A stretch of DNA of 64,000 nucleotides from contig JAHDHU010000003.1 of assembly GCA_020631135.1 (NCBI GenBank), forward strand, positions 8,717 to 72,716, in the 5' to 3' direction. The notes beneath the pieces are model-generated. The model had not been told where the DNA came from. It saw nothing but the letters and a program-made list of their open reading frames with translations, and did not search any database. Positions 44,004-51,887 of this stretch are shown in pieces. Position numbers and translations under genes: made by a program. The stretch comes from Saprospiraceae bacterium. Its GTDB lineage: Bacteria; Bacteroidota; Bacteroidia; Chitinophagales; Saprospiraceae. Numbering within the stretch: the first letter of the stretch is position 1; each line of letters begins with the position of its first letter.

Positions 44004-45419
44004 TTAAAAATTCTTGATTAAAAGAATATTTGTCTTTAAACTATTCAATCTAGTATTAAAATCAGCCTCTTTATAAACAGAAGATAAGCCATGACTGTAT
44101 TGAGAAGAAATGCCTATGGCAAAATTCCTATTCAATTTTCTTCTCAGTTGAACTCCCCCATTTAAAAATGTAGACCACAATTGAATGGCTTGTTGATTTT
44201 CAGTTATACTTGTTTCACCACTTACAAAATTAGAATTATCAATATCGAAAGATTCCAACTTGTTTTGAATATTTTCTAAATAGTTAAAACCAAATCCAAT
44301 ATTGGTTGATAAACTCCAATGATTCGTCTTAAGCCAATTATAATTTAAGCCAGAAACAAAAGAATAGTTTGTGAATTTATGACTATTATGTAAATCCAAA
44401 ATCAACTCAGTCTTGTCTTCAGTTATCAAACCACTTCTCTCGACTACTATACTGGATTGCATCAGGCCCAGCGGAGATGCCATTGTAAGATTAATTTCGT
44501 TTGCCTCATCAAGGCCTTCCAAATCTAGCAAATAATCTACCTCTGAATTATGTCCAGAAATCGAATTTATCTTATCAATGCCTGTTCCTAGATAAAAAGA
44601 AAATTTTGAGGATAATTCTTTTTCATAAATCAGACTAAAATTTATCCCTCGACCATTTTCAAAAGTAAAATCAGCCGGATCTAGCGCCGTTTGATAGTTG
44701 TTGTTTAAATCAAAAAACCAACTACTCATTCCAGCACCCAAGGCAATATTATTTTTTATTGGAGTCTTCTCTAATTTGGTCTTTTGCAAATCAACAAATG
44801 GAAAAATTTTTAATTTTTTCCTCTCTCGATCAAAAACAAGTAACTCAATATTCGATACAACTTGGTCAACCGAAAGTTTGGCAACATTCTTATTAGAGTT
44901 ATGTTTTGGGGATATCTGCCCTAAAAGCTTTGGCTCATTTTGGGTAGAAGGAATCGAAGAACCATTAATAAAATTGTTCTGAATGTTCGCATTGGTTTTT
45001 ACACTCGATTTGAAATGGGCTCTCGATACCAATGTTTGATCACTACCTCCGTCTAATCCAATCGAAATTTTGGCTTGATCAGAATTTTGTCTCTGTTTTG
45101 AAATTATTTTTTTGGTTGGAGAATGATTTAATTGGTTTATAGGATTCAATTTTGATTGACCCAACTCTTTGTCTAAAGACGATAACTGTTTCTGTTTATA
45201 TTTTCGGTCTTCTACATCGTTAAGCAACCAAAAACCTAGAATCGCAATCGTTAAAATTCCTATACCCAAAAACCAAAAAATTGGTTTTCTTCTTTTTTTA
45301 GGAGGATCAATTCCTTTTTGGATTTTCGCAAAAAGGTCTTTGCTCGGTTCCAAAAATTCTTCCTTTCCCAAATCGGGATTGTTAAAAGAATCCTTTAATA
45401 TGTTATCACGATCAAGCAT
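44004..45419 (-). CDS. Single-pass membrane protein with C-terminal beta-barrel-like domain, partner of ECF sigma factor
   Basis: With the ATG at 45419 the protein has 471 residues. Residues 1-45 are cytoplasmic and carry DRDNILKDSFNNPDLGKEEF, then a basic KKRRK and one membrane helix (about 47-65). A low-complexity Lys/Ser/Asn linker (about 70-200) leads to a region of 12 or so alternating strands (SSKFSFYLGTGIDKI; HWSLSTNIGFGFNYLE; NRNFAIGISSQYSHG) that looks like an outer membrane barrel of the OmpA/PorT-like type. The start overlaps the stop of the sigma-factor gene by 8 bases. Its place and topology suggest an anti-sigma-like regulator, but no known anti-sigma domain is visible. Confidence 0.75.
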   Translation of the reverse strand: MLDRDNILKDSFNNPDLGKEEFLEPSKDLFAKIQKGIDPPKKRRKPIFWFLGIGILTIAILGFWLLNDVEDRKYKQKQLSSLDKELGQSKLNPINQLNHSPTKKIISKQRQNSDQAKISIGLDGGSDQTLVSRAHFKSSVKTNANIQNNFINGSSIPSTQNEPKLLGQISPKHNSNKNVAKLSVDQVVSNIELLVFDRERKKLKIFPFVDLQKTKLEKTPIKNNIALGAGMSSWFFDLNNNYQTALDPADFTFENGRGINFSLIYEKELSSKFSFYLGTGIDKINSISGHNSEVDYLLDLEGLDEANEINLTMASPLGLMQSSIVVERSGLITEDKTELILDLHNSHKFTNYSFVSGLNYNWLKTNHWSLSTNIGFGFNYLENIQNKLESFDIDNSNFVSGETSITENQQAIQLWSTFLNGGVQLRRKLNRNFAIGISSQYSHGLSSVYKEADFNTRLNSLKTNILLIKNF

Positions 45420-45978
45420 AAACCTTGGCAAAATTTAGATCAAATTTTTCAATATTTTTTCTCAACACCTTTTTAGCCTTCAATAGCTGACTTTTAGAAG
45501 TACCCTCAGAAATACCTAAAAGTTTAGATATTTCTGCATGGGTATATCCGTCAATAACATGTAAATTAAAAACCGTTCTATATCCTTTAGGCAAAGTACT
45601 TATTGCCGTTGTAAGATCTTCTAAATTTAAATTCTCTAAAGCTTGTGCTGGCATTCGATGAGATGCACCTAATTCGATGATATTATCAACGAAAGTCAAA
45701 AATGATCTCTTTCTCAAATGCTGCAGACAAGTATTTATAAGAACTCTTTTAGACCAAGTTAAAAAAGCCGATCTGTTTGGATTAAACTGCTTGAGATCAT
45801 TGTAAATTTTTACAAAAGCTTCTTGCACTAAGTCTTCGGCATCTTCTTTCGACTTGACATATCTCATTGCGGTCAGAATAAAAAATCTGACATAATGCTC
45901 ATACAATTCTTGAAAGGCTTTATTGTCCTTTTTCAAAATTCTGTTAACTAATATGATATCTCGTTCGGAGTGATGCAC
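45412..45978 (-). CDS. ECF RNA polymerase sigma factor
   Basis: A 188-residue sigma-70 family protein. Region 2: AFQELYEHYVRFFILTAMRYVKSKEDAEDLVQEAFVKIYNDLKQF, with the core-binding DAEDLVQEAF; region 2.4 then contains FLTWSKRVLINTCLQHLRKR. Region 4: LPKGYRTVFNLHVIDGYTHAEISKLLGISEGTSKSQLLKAKKVLRK with the -35-recognising helix. It is probably paired with the membrane/barrel protein encoded directly downstream with overlapping genes. Its own promoter should lie in the 91-base gap before the fasciclin gene. Confidence 0.92.
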   Translation of the reverse strand: MHHSERDIILVNRILKKDNKAFQELYEHYVRFFILTAMRYVKSKEDAEDLVQEAFVKIYNDLKQFNPNRSAFLTWSKRVLINTCLQHLRKRSFLTFVDNIIELGASHRMPAQALENLNLEDLTTAISTLPKGYRTVFNLHVIDGYTHAEISKLLGISEGTSKSQLLKAKKVLRKNIEKFDLNFAKVYA

Positions 45979-46069
45979 TTATTTAGTTCTGATCTTTATA
46001 ACAGTTTAAAGTTTAAAAGGTTAACCAGAACCACGGCATTTTATGATCCTGGCCAACCAAAAACATTTG

Positions 46070-47209
46070 CTATTTAATTGCTAGTTTTTTCACATAACTC
46101 ATATTATCCATTTGGTATTCTATCAAGTACATTCCAGATTGCAACTGAGAAACATCAACTTTTTCCGAAGAATTAATTTGATTCATGCTTTGGACAATTC
46201 TGCCATCAAGAGATCTAATTAACAACCTTGATTCACTTGCTTCTAGATTATCTATTTCCAATTGAACAAAATCACTTGCTGGATTTGGATAAATTTTAAA
46301 ACTGGCCAATTCTATTTCACTTTCATTGGTCGATGAAAGATTTGGAAGCAAGACACCATCAATTACATGTACTACTCCATTGTCCGTAACAATATCAGCA
46401 ACAGTTACTTGAGCATCATTTATAAAAACATTACCATTGCTTATACTTACTGTGATCTCTTGACCATTTATCGTAGTGGCCATTTGACCATCACTTAAAT
46501 CTGTACTTCTAACATCAGCCGCCAAAGTATGGTAAAGCAATATATCCGTTAAGTCTCCACTTGGATCTGCCAACAAAGCATCTAAAGTTCCATCTGGCAA
46601 AGCTTCAAAAGCAGCATCTGTAGGAGCAAATAAAGTAAAAGGACCATCTCCACTTAAGGTTCCAGCTAAATCTGCAGCGATGACCGCAGCCTCTAGAGTT
46701 TCGTGATCTGGACTGTTTACCACAATATCCACAACTGTAATAACTGGTGGTATTAAAACTGCGTCGATAACATGTACTACTCCATTGTCTGTAACAATAT
46801 CAGCAACAGTTACTTGGGCATCATTAATAAAAACATTACCATTATCAATGCTGACTGTAATATCTTTTCCATTGATTGTAGTGGCAATTTGACCATTACT
46901 TAAATCTGTACTTCTAACATCTGCGGCGAGGGTATGATACAAAAGTATATCCGTCAAAGCTCCACTTGGATCTGCCAACAAATCATCAACAGTCCCTGCT
47001 GGTAGAGCATCAAATGCTGTATCTGTAGGGGCAAATAAGGTAAAAGGTCCGGGGCCACTCAAAGTTCCCGCTAAGTCTGCAGCAATGACCGCAGCTTCTA
47101 AGGTTTCATGATCAGGACTGTTCACCACAATATCCACAACAGTGGTTTGTGAAATTGCCAAAAGTGGCATGACAAAGAAAGCAAGTAAAGTAAGTTTCAA
47201 TTTTTTCAT
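46070..47209 (-). CDS. T9SS-exported protein with two fasciclin (FAS1) domains
   Basis: A 379-residue secreted adhesion-type protein. Signal peptide MKKLKLTLLAFFVMPLLAISQ; FAS1 domain A at residues 23-155 and B at 158-290, each with the H1 motif FTLFAPTDxAF and the H2 motif NGVVHVIDxVL; then a type A T9SS sorting domain (FKIYPNPASDFVQLEI, LQSGMYLIEYQM). The two domains differ at only about 15 of 133 positions by eye, so the second arose by recent tandem duplication (DNA 46340-46738 and 46745-47143). FAS1 domains mediate cell adhesion or matrix contacts. It diverges from the DUF4197 lipoprotein gene. Confidence 0.92.
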   Translation of the reverse strand: MKKLKLTLLAFFVMPLLAISQTTVVDIVVNSPDHETLEAAVIAADLAGTLSGPGPFTLFAPTDTAFDALPAGTVDDLLADPSGALTDILLYHTLAADVRSTDLSNGQIATTINGKDITVSIDNGNVFINDAQVTVADIVTDNGVVHVIDAVLIPPVITVVDIVVNSPDHETLEAAVIAADLAGTLSGDGPFTLFAPTDAAFEALPDGTLDALLADPSGDLTDILLYHTLAADVRSTDLSDGQMATTINGQEITVSISNGNVFINDAQVTVADIVTDNGVVHVIDGVLLPNLSSTNESEIELASFKIYPNPASDFVQLEIDNLEASESRLLIRSLDGRIVQSMNQINSSEKVDVSQLQSGMYLIEYQMDNMSYVKKLAIK

Positions 47210-47251
47210 AATTATATTTTGTGGTTACGAAGCTTAATTACTAGACTATGT

Positions 47252-47274
47252 GCAACTTTCTTAGAAAAGGTTGC
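47252..47274. promoter_or_regulatory. Imperfect palindrome in the fasciclin/DUF4197 intergenic region
   Basis: GCAACTTTCTTAGAAAAGGTTGC, a dyad (GCAAC...GTTGC arms with TTTCT/AGAAA) in the 141-base gap between divergent genes. It could be an operator or a leader hairpin of the fasciclin message; no direct evidence separates these. Confidence 0.3.
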
Positions 47275-47299
47275 CTGAGGTTAAAATATTTTTAAAATT

Positions 47300-47330
47300 T
47301 TTGGATTTACAATTAAATGAAGGACTTTTG
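47300..47330 (+). promoter_or_regulatory. Promoter of the DUF4197 gene
   Basis: TTTG at 47300-47303, a 19-base spacer, then GACTTTTG (47323-47330), one base off TAnnTTTG. The ATG follows 20 bases later. Confidence 0.45.
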
Positions 47331-47350
47331 ACGTCTCAAATAAAAAAAAC

Positions 47351-48061
47351 ATGAAAAAGTACTTAATGCTTTTAATGACTTCCGTTTTTCTGATTTCTTG
47401 TGATCCACAAGATTTTCAGCGAGTCCTTGATACAGTTGGCTCTACCGTTCTTTCGAATGCAGATATTGCTAGAGGTTTAAAAGAAGCTCTTAATCTTGGA
47501 GTTGGAGAAAGCGTAGATTTTTTATCAGCGAAAGATGGATATTATAAATCCGCGTATAAAATATTGCTTCCAGAAGAGGCAAACGTAGTTATTGATAAAT
47601 TAAAATTTATTCCTGGCTTTAAGAATTTAGAAGAAGAGGTAATTAAAAAACTAAATCAAGGTGCAGAAGATGCAGCCAAGAAAGCAGGACCAATTTTTAT
47701 CAGCGCCATAAAAAAAATGACTTTCGATGATGTGATGGGAATATTAATGGGTGAAAAAAATGCGGCCACATCATACTTGCATACCAATACCTATAATCCG
47801 CTTTACGGTGAGTTTAAACCGGTTTTGGTAAACTCCCTTAATAAATTTGGGGCGTTGGATTTGTGGTCGGATGCTGTAAATAAATATAATTCCATTCCAA
47901 TTCTAGCTGATGTCAATCCTGATTTAGCCGATCATGTTACTTCAAAAGCTTTGGTTGGTTTATTTGACTTGGTCGAAGTAAAAGAAAAAGGCATTAGATC
48001 GGATATTAATCAAAGATCTTCAGAACTGCTTAGGAGGGTTTTCGAAAAACAAGATAGATAA
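47351..48061 (+). CDS. DUF4197 lipoprotein
   Basis: A 236-residue predicted lipoprotein: signal MKKYLMLLMTSVFLISC with lipobox Cys17, then a DUF4197 domain (ADIARGLKEALNLGVGESVDFLSAKDGYYKSAYKILLPEEANVVIDKLKFIPGFKNLEEEVIKKLNQGAEDAAKKAGPIF, and FDDVMGILMGEKNAATSYLHTNTYNPLYGEFKPVL). This domain is widespread in Bacteroidota and Proteobacteria and has no known function. It should sit in the inner or outer membrane facing the periplasm. The gene is followed by a bidirectional terminator. Confidence 0.88.
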   Translation: MKKYLMLLMTSVFLISCDPQDFQRVLDTVGSTVLSNADIARGLKEALNLGVGESVDFLSAKDGYYKSAYKILLPEEANVVIDKLKFIPGFKNLEEEVIKKLNQGAEDAAKKAGPIFISAIKKMTFDDVMGILMGEKNAATSYLHTNTYNPLYGEFKPVLVNSLNKFGALDLWSDAVNKYNSIPILADVNPDLADHVTSKALVGLFDLVEVKEKGIRSDINQRSSELLRRVFEKQDR

Positions 48062-48067
48062 AAGATA

Positions 48068-48103
48068 AAGGCAGGAGGAAACCAAAATGTTTTCTCCTGT
48101 CTT
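48068..48103. terminator. Bidirectional terminator between convergent genes
   Basis: A 14-bp stem with two G-U pairs (48068-48081 with 48090-48103), loop about 8 bases, flanked by ATTTTAA on one side and TTATCT on the other. It lies between the DUF4197 and MOSC genes. Confidence 0.75.
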
Positions 48104-48884
48104 ATTTTAAAACATCCCCTACTTTGATTTCGCCTTCGATGATGCAAGAAGCATTGGCTCCAAAGAAAATCTTATTTCCTTCTTTTCGATATGTTGACAA
48201 GGTTTTTAGCGGTTCTTTAAAAGACTCACCACTTTGTTGATCTATATTAACAACCTGGCATCTTGCACAAGGCTTGATGATTTCTAGTTGGCATTCGCCG
48301 AATGTAATTCGCTTCCAAAAATCTTCCTCATGCGGTAAATCAGTTTTTACCACCACATTAGGTCTAAATCGATCCGAGCCTATTGGCAAATCTAACTTCT
48401 TATTGAGCAGATCTAAACTGGCAGTACCTAATAGCAAAACCGGATAACCATCCGCAAAACTAACTGGTGTAGATCCTGAGCGATTAGAGTATTTTTTAAT
48501 TCTGCTTAAGTTGGTTTTCATTCTTACCAATTTGACCTTTTCATTTAAAATAAGGCTAAACCATTCGCTGACAAGCGAAGAAACCTCGAGACAATCAACT
48601 TGGTGTTCCCAAATTCTACAATTCAAATCATTAGATTCTTTTTGTCCGACCTCAAAATCAAGTAAGTGGTCATTATGTTTTAAAAGAATATTCGCATTTA
48701 TAAATGAAATTTCTATCTGGGTTAAAATAGGATGGCTCCTTTGGCTAATGAACGATAAATTTTCGTCTACCAACATGAACTTACGGTCATACCGTAAACC
48801 GTCTTTTTCTAGGCAACTTGATTCCACAGAAATTCCAGGTAATCCTTTGATGGGATAGATATATATCTCTTCAACTGAATACAT
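48102..48884 (-). CDS. MOSC domain protein (YcbX-like)
   Basis: A 260-residue protein with an N-terminal MOSC_N barrel (VEEIYIYPIKGLPGISVESSCLEKDGLRYDRKFMLVDENLSFISQR) and a C-terminal MOSC domain with GSDRFRPNVVVKTDLPHEEDFWKRITFGECQLEIIKPCARCQVVNID. The cysteine in PCARCQ is the expected molybdenum-cofactor or sulfur ligand. YcbX-like proteins reduce N-hydroxylated compounds using Moco. The electron-donor ferredoxin domain of E. coli YcbX is absent, so it needs another partner. Confidence 0.88.
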   Translation of the reverse strand: MYSVEEIYIYPIKGLPGISVESSCLEKDGLRYDRKFMLVDENLSFISQRSHPILTQIEISFINANILLKHNDHLLDFEVGQKESNDLNCRIWEHQVDCLEVSSLVSEWFSLILNEKVKLVRMKTNLSRIKKYSNRSGSTPVSFADGYPVLLLGTASLDLLNKKLDLPIGSDRFRPNVVVKTDLPHEEDFWKRITFGECQLEIIKPCARCQVVNIDQQSGESFKEPLKTLSTYRKEGNKIFFGANASCIIEGEIKVGDVLK

Positions 48885-48891
48885 GGATACA

Positions 48892-50157
48892 TTATAAGTT
48901 TTGAGTGATCCGTTGAACTACCTTAAACTCGCTAAAGAATACTTTTCCAATCACTCTCAACACGGTATAAGCTGGAATCGCTATGACCATTCCGAGTATG
49001 CCTCCCAACTTGGCTCCAATCAACACCACCAAAAATATTTCTAAGGGATGGGCTTTTACAGATCTTCCGAAAATGGTCGGTTGTAAGAAAAAATTATCGA
49101 GTAGCTGCATAATGGCAATGACCAATAAAACTTTCAATAATAATGGTAGCATACCAGAATAAAAGGGCAAATCAAGATGAGATGAAATCGTAATAATCAT
49201 CCCGAAGGTTGCCCCAAACAAAGGACCGACATAAGGAATAACATTCATCAATGCAGCAAAAAAAGCAATTAGCAGTGCATTGTTTACACCCAAGAAGGTC
49301 AAAGCCAATGAAACGAAAATGGTTATTATAGAAATTTGAGCAAGTATACCCAAAAGATACCTCACCAATAAATTACTTGATTCATTAATGGCTGTGATGG
49401 TCTGTCCTTCGAATTGATTTGGAACGATAGAACCCAACATGCGGTCAAACAAACCTTGCTCGCGCAGAAAAAAGAACGATATAAACAAGATGGACATAAC
49501 TGCAATCATTAGGTTTCCAAAAAAACCAAGGACCGAAGAAAAGAGTCCTGTAATCTGTGCTGGATTCAGGAAATTTAAAATGTTATTTTGAACATCTTCA
49601 AAGAAGGACTTTTGTTTAACTGGTTCTTTTGGTGGTTCGTGATTATCAGTATGAGTAACATTCACGAGGATAGCTAATTGAGTACCATCAAGAGTAGTTG
49701 TATCACCTTTAATTCTTTTCAAAGAATCCAAATCTATTATTTCAGTCAGAACTAAATTGTTGGATTCTTCGGGTATCTCTTGAATTATCGTATCCTGAAA
49801 CTCTTCCATAATCAATCCTCTTTCGATTAACCAATTTTTCCAATCATCGATGGGTTCTTCTAGACCTTCGGCAACTTTAGCATAATCTACTTGTGCAAGA
49901 TTTTTGGCTTGATTAATCAATGGCGGTATAAATACTGAGACTAAGAATGTTATTAGGATTAAAAAAGTCCCTAATGTCAATCCAGCTGCGAGGTTTTTAT
50001 TTAAATACTTCTTAAAAAATTGATTGAGAGGGTTTCCAACCATTGACACCACCCAGGCAAGGACAATATATATCACTATATCACTGAAATAGTAAAGGAT
50101 AAAGCCTACCAGTATTAAAGGGATTAATCCCCACAAATAATTTCTATTGAATTTCAA
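48892..50157 (-). CDS. AI-2E family transporter (PerM-like)
   Basis: A 421-residue inner membrane protein with about eight helices. The pattern FYFSDIVIYIVLAWVVSMVGNPL at the N-terminus and the late NALLIAFFAALMNVIPYVGPLFGATFGM and HPLEIFLVVLIGAKLGGILGMVIAIP segments are typical of the PerM/AI-2E exporter family. A soluble acidic insert (about residues 85-195) separates the first two from the later helices, which is longer than usual. Substrates are mostly unproven; family members act as Na+/H+ antiporters or exporters. It lies upstream of the MOSC gene (8-base gap). Confidence 0.88.
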   Translation of the reverse strand: MKFNRNYLWGLIPLILVGFILYYFSDIVIYIVLAWVVSMVGNPLNQFFKKYLNKNLAAGLTLGTFLILITFLVSVFIPPLINQAKNLAQVDYAKVAEGLEEPIDDWKNWLIERGLIMEEFQDTIIQEIPEESNNLVLTEIIDLDSLKRIKGDTTTLDGTQLAILVNVTHTDNHEPPKEPVKQKSFFEDVQNNILNFLNPAQITGLFSSVLGFFGNLMIAVMSILFISFFFLREQGLFDRMLGSIVPNQFEGQTITAINESSNLLVRYLLGILAQISIITIFVSLALTFLGVNNALLIAFFAALMNVIPYVGPLFGATFGMIITISSHLDLPFYSGMLPLLLKVLLVIAIMQLLDNFFLQPTIFGRSVKAHPLEIFLVVLIGAKLGGILGMVIAIPAYTVLRVIGKVFFSEFKVVQRITQNL

Positions 50158-50219
50158 ATTCGAAATTTTGCCGTTACTACTAATGTATGCAAATAAAATT
50201 CCAAGTTCAACGCTTCACC

Positions 50220-51149
50220 CTATGTAGAAATAAAATCTATGTTTCTTTTTAATCCTTTATACTTGGTTCGTTTTACAGCAGACCCGTGAAATAAGGTGTC
50301 AAATACCTCATGAGTTATTTCAATCCAATCCCGTTTTGACATTTTATCTAAATTCTCATTAGGAAAAAATTGATTTTGATCGTGTGGGACAGAAAACCGA
50401 TTCCAAGGACAAACCTCTTGACATATGTCGCATCCAAAAATCCAATTATCCATTTGATCTTTAAATTCTTGCGGAATGTCATCTTTTCGTTCAATGGTCA
50501 AATATGAAATACATTTGGAAGCATCCATTATATAACCATTTTGATCGATTGCATCTGTGGGACATGCGTCAATGCATTTGGTACAAGTTCCGCAGTGATC
50601 ACGGATGGCATGATCAATTTCGATCTCAAGATCACAAATGATTTCAGCCAACATAAAATAAGAACCCATCTTTGGATTGATGAGTAAAGAATTCTTTCCA
50701 GTCCATCCTAAGCCTGCTAATTGAGCCCATTGTCTTTCCATCACAGGAGCTGAATCTACAAAACATCTAGCCTCAAAATTACCGATCAGCTCTTTGAGCT
50801 CTCCCAACATATTCTTCAAAATTGTTTTTAGCACCTTATGATAATCCCGTCCATAAGCATAACGGGCAATTTTATGTTCGCCATTTGAAAGATGATCATC
50901 TTCTGGATAATAATTATAAAGTAAAGAAACTACGGTTTTAGAATCAGGAACCAGTTTAGTGGGATCCAGTCGCAAATCGAAGTGATTATCTAAATAACTC
51001 ATAGATCCTTGAAATCCCTGTTTAAGCCAGTTTGATAATCGATCTTCTTCCTCTTCCAATTTTCTAGCACGAGCAAATCCTATGTTGGCAAATCCAAATT
51101 GACTTGCTTTATCTATAAATATTTCTTTGTATCTAGTTTTTTGCGCCAA
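50220..51149 (-). CDS. queG: Epoxyqueuosine reductase
   Basis: A 309-residue cobalamin- and Fe-S-dependent enzyme that performs the last step of queuosine synthesis on tRNA. It holds two ferredoxin-type clusters, CGTCTKCIDACPTDAI (about residues 184-199) and CDICQEVCPWN (about 240-250), and the N-terminal reductase domain with GFANIGFARA, ARYAYGRDYHKVLK and AGLGWTGKNSLLINPKMGSYFMLAEII. It is monocistronic and somewhat shorter than E. coli QueG, lacking the C-terminal HEAT repeats. Confidence 0.93.
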   Translation of the reverse strand: MAQKTRYKEIFIDKASQFGFANIGFARARKLEEEEDRLSNWLKQGFQGSMSYLDNHFDLRLDPTKLVPDSKTVVSLLYNYYPEDDHLSNGEHKIARYAYGRDYHKVLKTILKNMLGELKELIGNFEARCFVDSAPVMERQWAQLAGLGWTGKNSLLINPKMGSYFMLAEIICDLEIEIDHAIRDHCGTCTKCIDACPTDAIDQNGYIMDASKCISYLTIERKDDIPQEFKDQMDNWIFGCDICQEVCPWNRFSVPHDQNQFFPNENLDKMSKRDWIEITHEVFDTLFHGSAVKRTKYKGLKRNIDFIST

Positions 51150-51208
51150 TTGTTTATTTGATTCAGAAAGAGTTAATCTTTATATTTAGTTATTAAAGTG
51201 CTAAATAA

Positions 51209-51670
51209 ATGAAATCAATAATGAAAACTACATTGCTCGTACTATTTTCTTTCATGATTTTTGGTCAAGCTTATACTCAAGCAGAGGCAGAAATCTTGGC
51301 AGATCAAATGTTGCAGTCTGAAAAAATAGACTCCAAGAGCTTGAGTGCAATGCAAAAAATTAATAAAGCAATCCTTTTGTTAGATGATCAAAAAGAAGCT
51401 AAAGAATTGTCGGAAGATCAATTTCAACAAAAAATGAATGTGTTAATAAACGGTCGCGAAAAGTTAAATCAACAAATGATTGACAACCGCGTAAAGAACG
51501 CTCAAGCCCATAAAGCTGAAAGACAAAATCAGAATAAAAAAAGTATTTATCAGAAGCAAATGGCGGTCTTAAAAAGGAAACTAGATGCAGGTCAAATGTC
51601 ACAAGTCGAATATGACGCACGAATAGAAAATTTGAAAGAGAGGGAGAAAAAACAATTCAATAAGAAATAA
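51209..51670 (+). CDS. Small secreted helical protein
   Basis: A 153-residue protein with signal peptide MKSIMKTTLLVLFSFMIFGQAYTQA (a second ATG at 51221 is possible). The mature part is a Lys/Gln/Glu-rich helix (KELSEDQFQQKMNVLINGREKLNQQMIDNRVKNAQAHK), strongly basic, with coiled-coil heptads. No family recognised; it may be a periplasmic structural or chaperone-like protein. It is followed by a strong terminator. Confidence 0.7.
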   Translation: MKSIMKTTLLVLFSFMIFGQAYTQAEAEILADQMLQSEKIDSKSLSAMQKINKAILLLDDQKEAKELSEDQFQQKMNVLINGREKLNQQMIDNRVKNAQAHKAERQNQNKKSIYQKQMAVLKRKLDAGQMSQVEYDARIENLKEREKKQFNKK

Positions 51671-51679
51671 TTAAAAAGT

Positions 51680-51711
51680 AAAAGCCCTAGCGATAAACGC
51701 CAGGGCTTTTG
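51680..51711 (+). terminator. Rho-independent terminator
   Basis: Stem AAAGCCCT-x-GCG with CGC-x-AGGGCTTT (one A-C mismatch; 51681-51692 and 51698-51709), loop about 5 bases, followed by TTGTTTTTTAG. It ends the small secreted-protein gene. Confidence 0.85.
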
Positions 51712-51887
51712 TTTTTTAGGGTTGTTCTTTTCAAACTAAATCTTTAAAATTTAAATGACAAAAACACCTGCTATGTTTGGAAGTTGTCTATTGATAACTA
51801 TTCACTCTCTAAAAGAAGACAATTATATCCCTTTCTACCCCCACTCCGAAAATAATTGGTCGATAACAAATTCTCTTACAGCTAAAT

